The notes: generated from the letters alone by a model not told the origin. A DNA stretch of 64,000 bases from Sulfurimonas sp. HSL-3221 (GCF_021044585.1 NZ_CP087998.1:1488001-1552000), one strand, 5' to 3'; shown: positions 1 through 7,928, counted from the stretch's first letter. Translations and numbers: made by a program.

Positions 1-382
1 GCTTGTTGATCCACTCGTAAGGATCCGGGAAAGGGAAATCCAGGGGGATAAATCCCGCCTTGGAGGTGATAAACAGTTGTTCGCGGGTCGCTTTGCCCTC
101 TGCAAAAAGCTCGGCCAATGCCTCGCCGATCTCACGCTCGCTCATCTGGTAGCGGTAGTTGATCGCCGTATCGATGACGTTGATGCCGTTTTGCACCGCC
201 GTCTTCACCGCGTCTTTATAGTTGAGAACATAGTTCTCTTCGCGGTAGGGCTCTTTGCGGAAGGTCCCGAGCCCCATCGACGAGAGGAAAGCCTCGCCGT
301 TGAAGCGGTAGAAGTCCCGACTGAATTTCGGGAACTGTTTCAGGTAGCCGAATGTTCCTTCTTTGGTCGCGTATGAGGCCAT
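1..382 (-). CDS. Aldo/keto reductase, N-terminal part (runs off the window)
   Basis: About 127 N-terminal residues of an aldo/keto reductase; the rest lies outside the window. The protein starts MASYATKEG and carries the family signature DTAINY about 60 residues in, where the conserved Asp and Tyr of the catalytic tetrad sit, followed by SEREIGEAL, which matches the usual SE..LG motif. Such enzymes reduce carbonyls with NADPH; the substrate cannot be told from this part. The start codon overlaps the nifU stop by one base (TAATG), so the gene is probably translationally coupled to nifU and transcribed from the nifU sigma-54 promoter. A role linked to nitrogen fixation is inference from position only. 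Confidence 0.85.
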   Translation of the reverse strand, partial: MASYATKEGTFGYLKQFPKFSRDFYRFNGEAFLSSMGLGTFRKEPYREENYVLNYKDAVKTAVQNGINVIDTAINYRYQMSEREIGEALAELFAEGKATREQLFITSKAGFIPLDFPFPDPYEWINK

Positions 383-1353
383 TAAGTAACGATTACCTTG
401 ATCGGGGCTTTGAGTTTGAAGTTGAGCATGTCTTCGATACCCGCCAGCGTCGTCGTCGTATTCATGGAGCAGCTCATACATTCGCCCTGGTACTTGATCA
501 GGACGTCCCATTTGCCTTCGTTCTCAACGATGTCGAGCAGTTCGACGTCGCCGCCGTCCGCTTTGAGGGTCGGGCGGATATACTCTTCGAGGATCGATTC
601 GACCGCTTTGATCTTCTGGACAAGGCCCATGGATTCGAAAGTACCGTCGCCTTTTGCTTCGATGATCTTGCGGCTCTTCTCTTCGGCAGCCATTTCCTCG
701 AGCGCCTGCTCGAGCAGGTCGACGAGGTAGACGTCTTTCTTCTCGTGGCCGCCCTCTTTGACACAGGATTTACAGAAACCGCCGGCCTTGGTATAATCGG
801 TAATCTCCTCGACGGATTTGAGCTTGTTGAGCTTGATGACTTCCATGATCGTATCCTGAGTGATACGGGCACATTCACAGATGATGAACTCATCCTCGAA
901 GCTCTCCATGTCGACACCCTTGTAGATGGAAGCCGCTTTTTTGATAACGTCGTAGGCCATAACGGAACAGTGCATCTTCTGTCCCGGTACCGCCGGCACG
1001 TCCGGATCGTCACGGAGCGCTTTTTCGACGTCGATGTTCGTAATTTTCAGAGCATCGTCGACGGTCTTGCCCATACAGAGTTCGGCCATCATATCAGAAC
1101 TGGCGATCGCCGTACCGCAACCGAAACTTTTGAACTTGCTGACCTTGATCGTATCCGTCGACGGATCGATCAGCCAGTAAAGGCGCACGGCGTCGCCGCA
1201 GCTCTCTGCACCGAAATCGGCGATAACGAGTTTGTCCTCGCCGGCATCGGCCTCGGTCAGCTCACCCATATTAATAGGATCGTTCATTCTACGCTGTACT
1301 TCGGTTGAGTACTCCTCCCAGAGTGCTCCGCCGATCAAATCATCTCTAGCCAT
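382..1353 (-). CDS. nifU: NifU iron-sulfur cluster scaffold
   Basis: Full-length 323-residue NifU, the scaffold on which Fe-S clusters for nitrogenase are assembled. All three modules are visible: an IscU-like N-terminus with Cys52, Cys79 and Cys129; a central [2Fe-2S] domain with Cys159, Cys161, Cys194 and Cys197; and a C-terminal Nfu-type domain with the CMSC pair (Cys292, Cys295). The 27- and 35-residue spacings between cluster Cys match classical NifU. The start has a Shine-Dalgarno AAGGGG eight bases upstream. A sigma-54 promoter lies about 40 bp upstream and a NifA-type site about 80 bp before the predicted transcript start. It is followed by a coupled aldo/keto reductase. Confidence 0.97.
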   Translation of the reverse strand: MARDDLIGGALWEEYSTEVQRRMNDPINMGELTEADAGEDKLVIADFGAESCGDAVRLYWLIDPSTDTIKVSKFKSFGCGTAIASSDMMAELCMGKTVDDALKITNIDVEKALRDDPDVPAVPGQKMHCSVMAYDVIKKAASIYKGVDMESFEDEFIICECARITQDTIMEVIKLNKLKSVEEITDYTKAGGFCKSCVKEGGHEKKDVYLVDLLEQALEEMAAEEKSRKIIEAKGDGTFESMGLVQKIKAVESILEEYIRPTLKADGGDVELLDIVENEGKWDVLIKYQGECMSCSMNTTTTLAGIEDMLNFKLKAPIKVIVT

Positions 1354-1393
1354 TTTGTGACCCCTTTTTGAAAAAGATTTCTACCGGCCATTA

Positions 1394-1409
1394 TGCAAAT
1401 GGCGTTCCA
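1394..1409 (-). promoter_or_regulatory. Sigma-54 (-24/-12) promoter of nifU
   Basis: On the minus strand the sequence TGGAACGCCATTTGCA has GG (1407-1408), exactly ten bases, then GC (1395-1396), close to the TGGCAC-N5-TTGCA consensus. The predicted transcript start is near 1383, giving a leader of about 30 nt before the nifU start. rpoN lies in the same cluster. Confidence 0.8.
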
Positions 1410-1457
1410 GTTGAGCCCCCCCGCCGAAAAACATTTTAAATGACAAAAATGTCACCC

Positions 1458-1473
1458 TGTAACATCGGGAACA
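1458..1473. promoter_or_regulatory. NifA-type upstream activator site (TGT-N10-ACA)
   Basis: TGT (1458-1460), ten bases, ACA (1471-1473): an exact match to the palindromic NifA enhancer consensus. Its centre is about 82 bp upstream of the nifU start predicted from the -24/-12 site, the usual enhancer distance. No nifA gene is in the window, so the binding protein is inferred. Confidence 0.65.
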
Positions 1474-1481
1474 TCTTATGC
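1468..1481 (+). promoter_or_regulatory. Possible sigma-54 promoter of the PII gene
   Basis: GG (1468-1469), ten bases, GC (1480-1481) in the context GGGAACATCTTATGCA, pointing to the PII-like gene whose start is 35 bp downstream. The hexamers match the consensus moderately. It overlaps the TGT-N10-ACA site, which is unusual, so the match may be fortuitous or the two divergent units may compete. Confidence 0.4.
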
Positions 1482-1515
1482 AGGGTTTATAGTAATCCCC
1501 ATGAAAGGATCAGCC

Positions 1516-1911
1516 ATGTACCAACTGACTGCCATCTTCAACCGCAGTTGCCTCAGTGACGTATTACTGGAGCTCAAAGAGCGCGCCATCGAGGGCGTTA
1601 CCATCAGTGAGGTGATCGGAAAAGGCGGCGTCGCGTTCGATGACGCGGGCCCGGTCGAGCTCGATGAGAACATCCGTCTCGACATCGTCGTCTCGAACGA
1701 ACTTTTCAAAGAGGCAGCCAAAGAGGCGATCCGATGCAATACCCGCGATCTCGGCAAGGGAAGCGGCAAGATGTGGGTCACCCCGGTCCTGGAAGTCGAA
1801 CGGATCCGTACCGGCGAAACCAACGAAGCGGCCCTCCGCCACAACGACAGTGACGAGCGCGCCCTGCACTTCGACAGCTACTACACCGCCATCGATACGC
1901 CGGCGAGCTGA
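1516..1911 (+). CDS. PII-family nitrogen regulator with altered T-loop
   Basis: A 131-residue PII-like signalling protein next to nif genes. The core fits PII: N-terminal AIFNRSCLSDVLLEL strand-helix, GVTISEVIGKG before the T-loop, and GKGSGKMWVTPV...RIRTGETNEAAL, matching the ATP-binding B- and C-loop signature of GlnB/GlnK. The T-loop is shortened and lacks the uridylylated Tyr51 region, so signalling probably differs from canonical GlnK. I chose the ATG at 1516 because AAGGA lies seven bases upstream; an upstream in-frame ATG at 1501 lacks such a site. It is divergent from nifU across a NifA/sigma-54 region. A role in post-translational control of nitrogen fixation is inference. Confidence 0.85.
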   Translation: MYQLTAIFNRSCLSDVLLELKERAIEGVTISEVIGKGGVAFDDAGPVELDENIRLDIVVSNELFKEAAKEAIRCNTRDLGKGSGKMWVTPVLEVERIRTGETNEAALRHNDSDERALHFDSYYTAIDTPAS

Positions 1912-1921
1912 GCCTCAGCTC
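1905..1921. terminator. Palindrome spanning two convergent stop codons
   Basis: GAGCTGAG-C-CTCAGCTC is a perfect 8-bp stem that covers the end of the PII gene (stop 1909-1911) and the end of rpoN (stop 1915-1917). It could fold in both transcripts. It lacks a T-run, so intrinsic termination is uncertain. Confidence 0.4.
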
Positions 1922-3183
1922 TCGGCCAGCTTATAAAGAAAGCGCCGCTCTTTGAAGGGCGGTATCTCCAGCTCCTGGCGGTATTTCGCGATGGAGCGCC
2001 GCACCATTGAGATCCCGAAACGCGCCTCGATCTTCTCATGGAGGATCTTGTCGCTGAAGGGTTTGTCATGATCCTCGCTTTTGACCAGCCGCTCCAGGAA
2101 GTGTTTGATCTCCGCCGTTGAAACGTTCCCGATGGCGTTGGAGAAAAACTCTTTGAAGGCGAACACCCCCCGCTCCGTCTCCAGATACTTGTCGCTGATA
2201 GCCCGGGAGATTGTCGATTCGTTAAAGCCCAGCTCGTCCGCGACGTCCTGAAGTTTCAGCGGCTGGAGCTCCCCGCCCATGAAGAAGGCGTACTGCTTCT
2301 CCAGCAGCACCAGGGTGACGTTGTAAAGGGTCGCCTTTCGCAGGTCGAGCAGTTTGACGAGCTCGCGCGCCTCTTTGAATTTCTGTTTGGCAAAATTGTC
2401 GTATTTGTCGATCTGCGTCACTTTGAGGTCGGGGTAGAAAGCGTTGTTCATCTTGATAATGAACTCGCCCCCCTCGAAAGCGACATAAAGGTCGGGCAGT
2501 ACCGGCGGTTCGCTCTCCATATACTCCAGGGCCGGCGGATTCTTGAGGTGGCTGATCACCTCTTTCGCATCCCCCAGGCGCGGGTGGTTGACAAACTTCT
2601 CCATTGACTCGAAGCGGGTGATCATCGCACTGACAAGGATGCTCAGTTCGTCATCCATCTCGACATCGTTGAGCTGGAAAAGGAAGGACTCTTTGTAGTC
2701 CTTGGCGCCTACGCCCGACGGCTCAAGGTAGGCAAAACGCTGACGCACCTTCTCGACCTGCTGCGCGTCGGTATCGCACTGCTCCGCAATCTCCTTGATC
2801 GACCCCTCGAAGTACCCTTCGTCGCTGATATAGTAGATGATCTGGCGGGCGATTTTCTGGGAGATCGGTGTCGGAAAAAGCGGTGCGGCGATCTGCTCGT
2901 CGAGCTTTTCGTAAAGGGACTGGGCGGAGACGCTCAGCCACTCGATCTCGTCGCTGGAGGCGTTTGAGACATGGTTCTGGTACTCCATGTAGGCGCGATG
3001 CGATCGGTCCGAAGAGCTCTCAGAGACTTCGAATCCCGACGAAACTTCAAGACAGGGGTTTTCGCTAGAGATGACCTGCAGGTGTTTGTCCAGGTCCGAA
3101 AGCGAACACTGTAACAGCGGCAGCCATGTCTGCATGGAGAGGCGCGGCAGCTGTTTCTGTTTGAGGTTTAAAGCTTGTTTCAT
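1915..3183 (-). CDS. rpoN: RNA polymerase sigma-54 factor RpoN
   Basis: A 422-residue sigma-54 factor. The N-terminal activator-interacting region is seen in MKQALNLKQKQLPRLSMQTW and LPLLQCSLSDLDKHL. A helix-turn-helix for -12 recognition appears around NESTISRAISDKYLET, and the C-terminal RpoN box reads VRRSIAKYRQEL, close to the canonical ARRTVAKYRE that contacts the -24 element. It lies inside the nif cluster, convergent with the PII gene and downstream of two ferredoxin genes, from which it is separated by a hairpin. In Campylobacterota RpoN also serves flagellar genes; its location here links it to nif. Confidence 0.97.
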   Translation of the reverse strand: MKQALNLKQKQLPRLSMQTWLPLLQCSLSDLDKHLQVISSENPCLEVSSGFEVSESSSDRSHRAYMEYQNHVSNASSDEIEWLSVSAQSLYEKLDEQIAAPLFPTPISQKIARQIIYYISDEGYFEGSIKEIAEQCDTDAQQVEKVRQRFAYLEPSGVGAKDYKESFLFQLNDVEMDDELSILVSAMITRFESMEKFVNHPRLGDAKEVISHLKNPPALEYMESEPPVLPDLYVAFEGGEFIIKMNNAFYPDLKVTQIDKYDNFAKQKFKEARELVKLLDLRKATLYNVTLVLLEKQYAFFMGGELQPLKLQDVADELGFNESTISRAISDKYLETERGVFAFKEFFSNAIGNVSTAEIKHFLERLVKSEDHDKPFSDKILHEKIEARFGISMVRRSIAKYRQELEIPPFKERRFLYKLAES

Positions 3184-3304
3184 CGTCTAATCATACCTCT
3201 GCTGCTAAAAATGTGATACGAAAATGTGGCTAAAATTTGTGCATATCGCCGAAAAAATGCAATTTGCGTTCTAAGGATTTCGAAAATGTAGGAAGAGAAG
3301 GAGT

Positions 3305-3325
3305 CCGAAGGGGAAAACCCTTCGG
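3305..3325 (-). terminator. Hairpin after the ferredoxin genes
   Basis: An 8-bp stem CCGAAGGG / CCCTTCGG with a 5-nt loop, just downstream of the 3331 ferredoxin stop on the minus strand and 120 bp before rpoN. It is followed by a pyrimidine-rich stretch rather than a pure T-run. It probably ends or attenuates the nifN-to-ferredoxin transcript before rpoN. Confidence 0.5.
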
Positions 3326-3330
3326 GAGAA

Positions 3331-3621
3331 TTAGTACTTCAGGCGGACAAGACCGTTCGGCTGAGCAATTTTCATCTGGCAAGCCAGACGTGCTTTCGGG
3401 CTGGTTTCGTTCAGTGTTTTCATGACAGCTTTTTCTTTGTCAGTCATGTCGCTGAGGAAGTCCATACCGGACTCGACGAAGACCACACAGGTCCCGCATT
3501 CGCCGTCGCGGCAACCAAACGGCAGGGCAGAACCTGACGCTTCAACAATGTCCTGAATCGTTTTACCCGGCTTAACGTTGATCGCCAGGAAGTCATTCAT
3601 AATTTCTACACGTGTTGTCAT
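3331..3621 (-). CDS. [2Fe-2S] ferredoxin
   Basis: A 96-residue plant-type [2Fe-2S] ferredoxin. The cluster ligands are in GCRDGECGTCVVF (C-x4-C-x2-C) plus a distal Cys in RLACQMK. The chain starts MTTRVEIMNDFLAINVKPGKT, the expected beta-grasp beginning. It lies 14 bp downstream of a second [2Fe-2S] ferredoxin gene in the nif block, so it probably shares that transcript and supplies or relays electrons, or serves cluster biosynthesis, for nitrogenase. Which of the two ferredoxins donates to the nitrogenase reductase cannot be decided from sequence. Confidence 0.92.
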   Translation of the reverse strand: MTTRVEIMNDFLAINVKPGKTIQDIVEASGSALPFGCRDGECGTCVVFVESGMDFLSDMTDKEKAVMKTLNETSPKARLACQMKIAQPNGLVRLKY

Positions 3622-3635
3622 TCAATACTCCTTTT

Positions 3636-4016
3636 TTACTCGAACGGTTTAACAATAATGTCGCTTCTTACAATGCACTGGCATGCAAGGCGAACAGGGG
3701 TTTGACGGTTGAATTGCTGAGCAACTTCCGCCTCTTTCTTTGTGATCGCAGCCATCTCGACCAGTGTCTCGAGCTCTTTGTCTTCCATATAGTAAGACTG
3801 GGCATGCGCATCATAGTCTTCGGTCGTAGGGTTCATAGTCTCTTCGACGCTCAGATCTTCGATCTTTACCGCACAGCTTCCGCACGTCCCGTCCTTGCAC
3901 TCGGTCGGGATCTTCACGCCGTTACTTTCCGCTACACGCAGAAGCACGTCGCCCGTACGGGCTTGTACACGCTTGTCCATGCCATCGCCAAATCCGCAAA
4001 AAATGACGTTTGCCAT
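3636..4016 (-). CDS. [2Fe-2S] ferredoxin
   Basis: A 126-residue [2Fe-2S] ferredoxin with C-x4-C-x2-C in TECKDGTCGSCAVK and the fourth ligand in RLACQCIV, which has an extra Cys two residues on. It is longer than its neighbour because of a charged insert (about residues 65-100) between the third and fourth ligands. A strong ribosome site (GAAGGAG) precedes the start. It belongs to the same transcription unit as nifZ and the next ferredoxin. An electron-transfer role in nitrogen fixation is inferred from context. Confidence 0.92.
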   Translation of the reverse strand: MANVIFCGFGDGMDKRVQARTGDVLLRVAESNGVKIPTECKDGTCGSCAVKIEDLSVEETMNPTTEDYDAHAQSYYMEDKELETLVEMAAITKKEAEVAQQFNRQTPVRLACQCIVRSDIIVKPFE

Positions 4017-4084
4017 GTTGTTCTCCTTCGTTTAATCCCTCGCTACATCATGGCTGATGCATCAAGTTCGTCAATACCCAAAAT

Positions 4085-4537
4085 TCAGGCGATGTCTCCT
4101 TCATCTTGGGATTGCGCCCCTTTGGCGGCGAGTTCGGCAGCTTCTTTTTCTGCGGCAGCTTTGGCGAGTTTTTCCGCTTCGCGCTTGGCACGGTGTTCGC
4201 GGATCCAGCGCAGCTCGTCCTCCACCTCGTCGTAACCGTCTTCCTCTTCGACGGCGACCAGTTCGCCTTCGCGGCAGCCGAAGGTAGAGCCTTCCTCGAT
4301 GAACTTGACGTCATAGACGCGGATAACCTGGAGGAAATCGCCGATATTCGTGACGTAACCCTCGGCGCCAGGTTCGATCAGGATACCGTCGCGCGGGTGG
4401 AACGGGTTCGTCCCGTCGTTACGGATCGCCTTCGTGATTTTGACCCGCTGGCCGATCCGGAAAACCGGAAGAATGGCATCTTTCTTTGAAGGGGATATCA
4501 TTTTGCTGTCAGCAGTCGACATTTTATTTTCATCCAT
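4085..4537 (-). CDS. nifZ: NifZ family protein
   Basis: A 150-residue NifZ homologue, a small protein needed for maturation of the MoFe protein P-cluster. Diagnostic segments are GQRVKITKAIRNDGT, GAEGYVTNIGDFLQ, the following VYDVKFIE, and GCREGELV, all typical of NifZ. The last 45 residues form a charged, Ala/Glu/Lys-rich helical tail that goes beyond the core domain. A perfect AGGAGGT ribosome site precedes the start. It lies between nifW and a ferredoxin gene in the minus-strand nif block. Confidence 0.9.
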   Translation of the reverse strand: MDENKMSTADSKMISPSKKDAILPVFRIGQRVKITKAIRNDGTNPFHPRDGILIEPGAEGYVTNIGDFLQVIRVYDVKFIEEGSTFGCREGELVAVEEEDGYDEVEDELRWIREHRAKREAEKLAKAAAEKEAAELAAKGAQSQDEGDIA

Positions 4538-4625
4538 GGCTTACCTCCTATATTTTGAACTGTTATGACGGACCGCTTTTGGCAATTTACCCGTGGCAAT
4601 CCGGAAAAACGTGAAAATGGCTTCG

Positions 4626-5006
4626 TTAGTTGAAGCTAAGATCCGCCTGGCTTGTGCAGGCGTGAACCCCATTGCTCACTTCCTCGACGTCGCTACAGCT
4701 GTCGGACGTTGAACACGTGCCACAACCGCTCTCTTTTCCGAACATATCCCACACGTCCGCAGCGGACGGTGCATAGCCGTTCTCAAAATTCTTATACACG
4801 GTGATGAGTGCGAACTTATAGTATTCGAGCATTTTCTCATCGCCTTCGAGTTCGCTACCGATGGCGCGATCCATCATTGCTCCGAACTCTTTCAAGATAT
4901 GGAAACGTTTGACGTACACCAAACGCTCGTCATAATCAAGATCGAAAAAATCAAAGTAATCTTCGGCATCAGTCAACGATTGAAACTCTTCAAGCGTACC
5001 CATCAT
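4626..5006 (-). CDS. nifW: NifW nitrogenase-stabilising protein
   Basis: A 126-residue NifW, which helps stabilise and protect the MoFe protein, notably against oxygen. The N-terminal 90 residues match the family: LEEFQSLTDAEDYFDFFDLDY followed by VNRLHILK-like VKRFHILKEFG. The C-terminus is unusual: a Cys-rich tail with CGTC and two further Cys that is not part of the common NifW core. The tail could bind metal or form a redox switch; that is inference. It lies between the flavodoxin gene and nifZ. Confidence 0.9.
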   Translation of the reverse strand: MMGTLEEFQSLTDAEDYFDFFDLDYDERLVYVKRFHILKEFGAMMDRAIGSELEGDEKMLEYYKFALITVYKNFENGYAPSAADVWDMFGKESGCGTCSTSDSCSDVEEVSNGVHACTSQADLSFN

Positions 5007-5093
5007 TCATCCTTTCTAAGTGATTTGCAATTTTGATTCTTTAGTTTTTAGACAACAGAATCGTTTAAGAGAGCCTGCAGGGACAACTTTGTC

Positions 5094-5612
5094 CTACAGA
5101 CCCATCTCCTGTTTGAGCTGAGAGGCCCAGCTGCTGACACGATCTTCGGTCAGGTCTTCCTGGTTGATCTTGTCGATCGCAAGTCCGACGAACTTACCGT
5201 CTTTCTCGGCAGCGGAAAACTTATAGGTATAACCTTCCGTCGGCCAGTATCCGAATTCGGTATCGGCACCGAGCTGGGCGAAAAGGGTTTTGAACTTCAC
5301 CAGGGCGCTGACAAACTCCTCGCCGTGGGTGTCCTGGTCGCCGGCACCGAAAAAGGCGACTTTTTTGCCGCTGAAGTCCGGCGTTTCGCTCTCGAGCTCC
5401 ATCATGGGGTCAACCCAGTCACGCTGCGGGTCACCCTGACCCCAGGTGGAAGAACCGATCAGCAGGACGTCAAAATCGTCGAACTGCTCGAGATCGTCGA
5501 AATCCTCTTCCATGTTGATGAGCTCTGCTCCCTCAAACTGCTCTTCGAGCAGTTCCGCTACTTCCTGTGTCGCACCGGTACTGCTACCGACGAAAATACC
5601 TACGTTTGCCAT
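5094..5612 (-). CDS. Flavodoxin (NifF-like)
   Basis: A 172-residue long-chain flavodoxin. The FMN phosphate loop is FVGSSTGATQEV. The 60s loop contains GSSTWGQGDPQRDW, and the 90s loop GAGDQDTHGEEF supplies the second aromatic or isoalloxazine contact region. The long-chain insertion is present (YWPTEGYTYKFSAA). In the nif context it probably acts as the electron donor to dinitrogenase reductase, as NifF does. It sits 24 bp after the DUF269 gene in the same orientation. Confidence 0.93.
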   Translation of the reverse strand: MANVGIFVGSSTGATQEVAELLEEQFEGAELINMEEDFDDLEQFDDFDVLLIGSSTWGQGDPQRDWVDPMMELESETPDFSGKKVAFFGAGDQDTHGEEFVSALVKFKTLFAQLGADTEFGYWPTEGYTYKFSAAEKDGKFVGLAIDKINQEDLTEDRVSSWASQLKQEMGL

Positions 5613-5635
5613 ATGTGTCTCTCTCCTTGTTGTAA

Positions 5636-6091
5636 TTAAGCTTTGTCTTTGCAGGGTTTGTACTGTTCAAAAATGTCGAACGCTTTGTCCAGCAGTTTCT
5701 GCCCGTCCTCGTACAGCTTGTCGAGGGTGCGGTAGCTGAAGCGGTGCGCATCTTTGAAGTACTTGTCCACCAGCACGATCTTGTCCGCGATGACGATACA
5801 GCGTCCGAAGCCCTCGTGGCTCATCTCCATAACGACATTGCACATAACACCCGTCTTGCGTTCGAACTGCAGGGCGATCGCTTTGTAGATCATCTTGATC
5901 TCACCGATGAGCATCTCGTCGATATCCGCGATGATCGGGATCTCCTTGAGCTGCTCTTTCGTCTTGACGTATTTTTTCGTCAGCAACTCTTCGTCGCTCA
6001 TTTTCGCCCAGTTACCGAACTGGTCCGTCGCGCGCAGCTGACGGATCAGCTCCTCGGTGAATGCATTGATTTCAAGTGCCGTATCGGTCAT
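5636..6091 (-). CDS. NifX-associated nitrogen fixation protein (DUF269)
   Basis: A 151-residue protein of the DUF269/NifX-associated family, which almost always follows nifX. Typical segments are FTEELIRQLRATDQFGNW, the mid-protein KKYVKTKEQLKEIPIIAD and CIVIADKIVLVDKYFKDAHRF. I start it at the ATG at 6091 (MTDTALEI); a longer open frame upstream overlaps nifX and is not supported. Its biochemical role is not firmly known; genetics in other diazotrophs links it to cofactor synthesis. Confidence 0.9.
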   Translation of the reverse strand: MTDTALEINAFTEELIRQLRATDQFGNWAKMSDEELLTKKYVKTKEQLKEIPIIADIDEMLIGEIKMIYKAIALQFERKTGVMCNVVMEMSHEGFGRCIVIADKIVLVDKYFKDAHRFSYRTLDKLYEDGQKLLDKAFDIFEQYKPCKDKA

Positions 6092-6135
6092 AGTTTTCCT
6101 TCGTTTAGATTGAAATTTTTTGGTATTGGTGCCGT

Positions 6136-6594
6136 TTACTCGACGGCCCAGCGCGCCAGGCGCGGGTCCTCGACGGTTTCCATGTTGATGATCCGCTTGA
6201 CCCACGGCGGTGGGTTGCCGTTGATCATCTTGACAAGTTCGTCCAGGATCTCCTCGATAGCGCGGGGGTCCGGGACCTTCATCGGGTTGATGCCTGCGCG
6301 GATCACCTTCGCCGCCGCCGTACCGCCGATGGATTCGACGTACATGATGTTGATCCCCGCAAGGCACTGCACCTTGAAGTCGGTCTTATCGTCGCCCGTC
6401 AGCCCGCTGGTATCTGATTTGATCACCCCGTTGAGCTCATAGCCGTCCTTGGAAACGTTGTAGACGACAAACTCCTTCGCTCCGCCGAAGTGCGCGTTGA
6501 CCGTCTCCATATCCTTCGACGCAAAGGCGACTTTCATCGCGTTTTCAAGTGTGCCGGTGCTCTCGACGCTGATCTTCGTACTTTCACCCATCAT
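6136..6594 (-). CDS. nifX: NifX, FeMo-cofactor carrier protein
   Basis: A 152-residue NifX. The dinitrogenase iron-molybdenum cofactor-binding domain is plain: MKVAFASKDMETVNAHFGGA near the start, then QCLAGINIMYVESIGGTAA. NifX binds NifB-co and the NifEN precursor during FeMo-co assembly. It lies between nifN (17-bp gap) and the DUF269 gene, the standard order, and surely shares their transcript. The tail from about residue 120 (NGNPPPWVKRI) is typical of full-length NifX. Confidence 0.95.
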   Translation of the reverse strand: MMGESTKISVESTGTLENAMKVAFASKDMETVNAHFGGAKEFVVYNVSKDGYELNGVIKSDTSGLTGDDKTDFKVQCLAGINIMYVESIGGTAAAKVIRAGINPMKVPDPRAIEEILDELVKMINGNPPPWVKRIINMETVEDPRLARWAVE

Positions 6595-6611
6595 GACCCC
6601 TTCAATTCAGT

Positions 6612-7928
6612 TTAGTGTTCGCCGTGCCGGACATGACGCAGCGTGTTCGCCGCTTCGAAAAGAAAGAAACAGCTTCCTTCGTAAAGCTGATCGTTCTTGA
6701 GCTGATTGCCGAGTTCCTCGTAATTCGGGAAGCCCCGCAGCATCAACCCGGCATGGCTTTTGTCATCCATATGCAATAATCGTTCCGCATGGAAATTGCT
6801 GATGACGAGATCGGCGTTTTTAAAGTGCTGCGCCGCGTCTTCAAGGTCCCCGACGAAGATGTGTTCGGCCTCGATTTTCTCGAGAATCGGACTGTATGTC
6901 GTTGCGACAACGGTATCGATAATACCGCCGACGCTCTGCAGCAGTTCGCAGATGCCGATGCACGCATCGGGCTCCCCGGTCACGATGAAACGGGCGCCGC
7001 CGACCAGGAAGTGGCTGTCGAGCATCACGTCCTGCAGGCGCCCGCGCCAGCGCTTCACGAGTGGCGGCGGATCGATCTGCCTTATCTTCATCAGTTCCGC
7101 GACAAAATTGTCATTATTTTCCAGCCCCATCAGGTGGTCGAAATGGATGTGGCAGACGGCGGGGTTCTTCTTCTGCAGCGCCTCGGCACCTATTTTCATG
7201 GAGCTGCCGATGGTGATGACCGTCTCCGTATCGCCGAGGGCCACGATATCGTCGATGCCGATGCCCCCCGTGGCCAGTTTGCCCTGCCCCTCGCTGAGGT
7301 AGCCGTCGAGGGAGGTAGAGAGATCCGGGAACGCGAGGGTCTCGAAACCGAAGTTCTCGCACATCTCCTTGATCTTCTCGATCTCACCGGGCTGGATGCC
7401 CACATGCGGCATCAGCACGAGCTTGTTGGGCTTGCACTCCGTCGCCGGTTCGGTGTGCTGGTCGACGAGCGCCTTGACCGTGAGGGCCCAGCCGCTCTCC
7501 ATCCCCCCTTCGAAGTCGGGCGTATTGACGTAGCAGTAGGGGATCTCGATATGCATCCCGACCCCGCGGACGTCGTCGCCCTTCGTCTCCGTCAGCCCCG
7601 TCGTGTGCAGGCCGATGAGTTCAGGCTTGAGCTTGCTCTTCTTGGTGATATTGTCGATGGCAAGCAGAATGGAGTAATCTCCCCCGTCAAGCACGGCGGT
7701 AATATCACTGACCGAGGTGTTGTACATCGCGATCGGCTCGTTGAAGTGCTTGGTATAAAAGACTTTGGTATAGGAGGCACACCCCTGCGAGGCGTGCATC
7801 AGCGGCAGGCAGTTGCGGATACCCATAAAGGCAAGCGCCGCCCCCATCGGCTGCGAATGCTTGATCGGATTGACCTGCAGCGGCTTGTGTTCTTTCCTAT
7901 TGAGTTCGAAGTCGGCTTCTTGAGACAT
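6612..7928 (-). CDS. nifN: NifN, FeMo-cofactor assembly scaffold beta subunit
   Basis: A 438-residue NifN, partner of NifE in the scaffold that completes FeMo-co. Conserved parts are the N-terminal PLQVNPIKHSQPMGAALAF with ALAFMGIRNCLPLMHASQGC (cluster Cys and the HGSQGC-like motif) and NTSVSDITAVLDGG. It heads the run nifN-nifX-DUF269-flavodoxin-nifW-nifZ-ferredoxins. It is divergent from yceI over 189 bp. Only a weak GG-N10-GC sequence (-12 part ACGC) is seen on the nifN side, so its promoter is unclear. nifE is 2 kb upstream rather than adjacent. Confidence 0.96.
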   Translation of the reverse strand: MSQEADFELNRKEHKPLQVNPIKHSQPMGAALAFMGIRNCLPLMHASQGCASYTKVFYTKHFNEPIAMYNTSVSDITAVLDGGDYSILLAIDNITKKSKLKPELIGLHTTGLTETKGDDVRGVGMHIEIPYCYVNTPDFEGGMESGWALTVKALVDQHTEPATECKPNKLVLMPHVGIQPGEIEKIKEMCENFGFETLAFPDLSTSLDGYLSEGQGKLATGGIGIDDIVALGDTETVITIGSSMKIGAEALQKKNPAVCHIHFDHLMGLENNDNFVAELMKIRQIDPPPLVKRWRGRLQDVMLDSHFLVGGARFIVTGEPDACIGICELLQSVGGIIDTVVATTYSPILEKIEAEHIFVGDLEDAAQHFKNADLVISNFHAERLLHMDDKSHAGLMLRGFPNYEELGNQLKNDQLYEGSCFFLFEAANTLRHVRHGEH

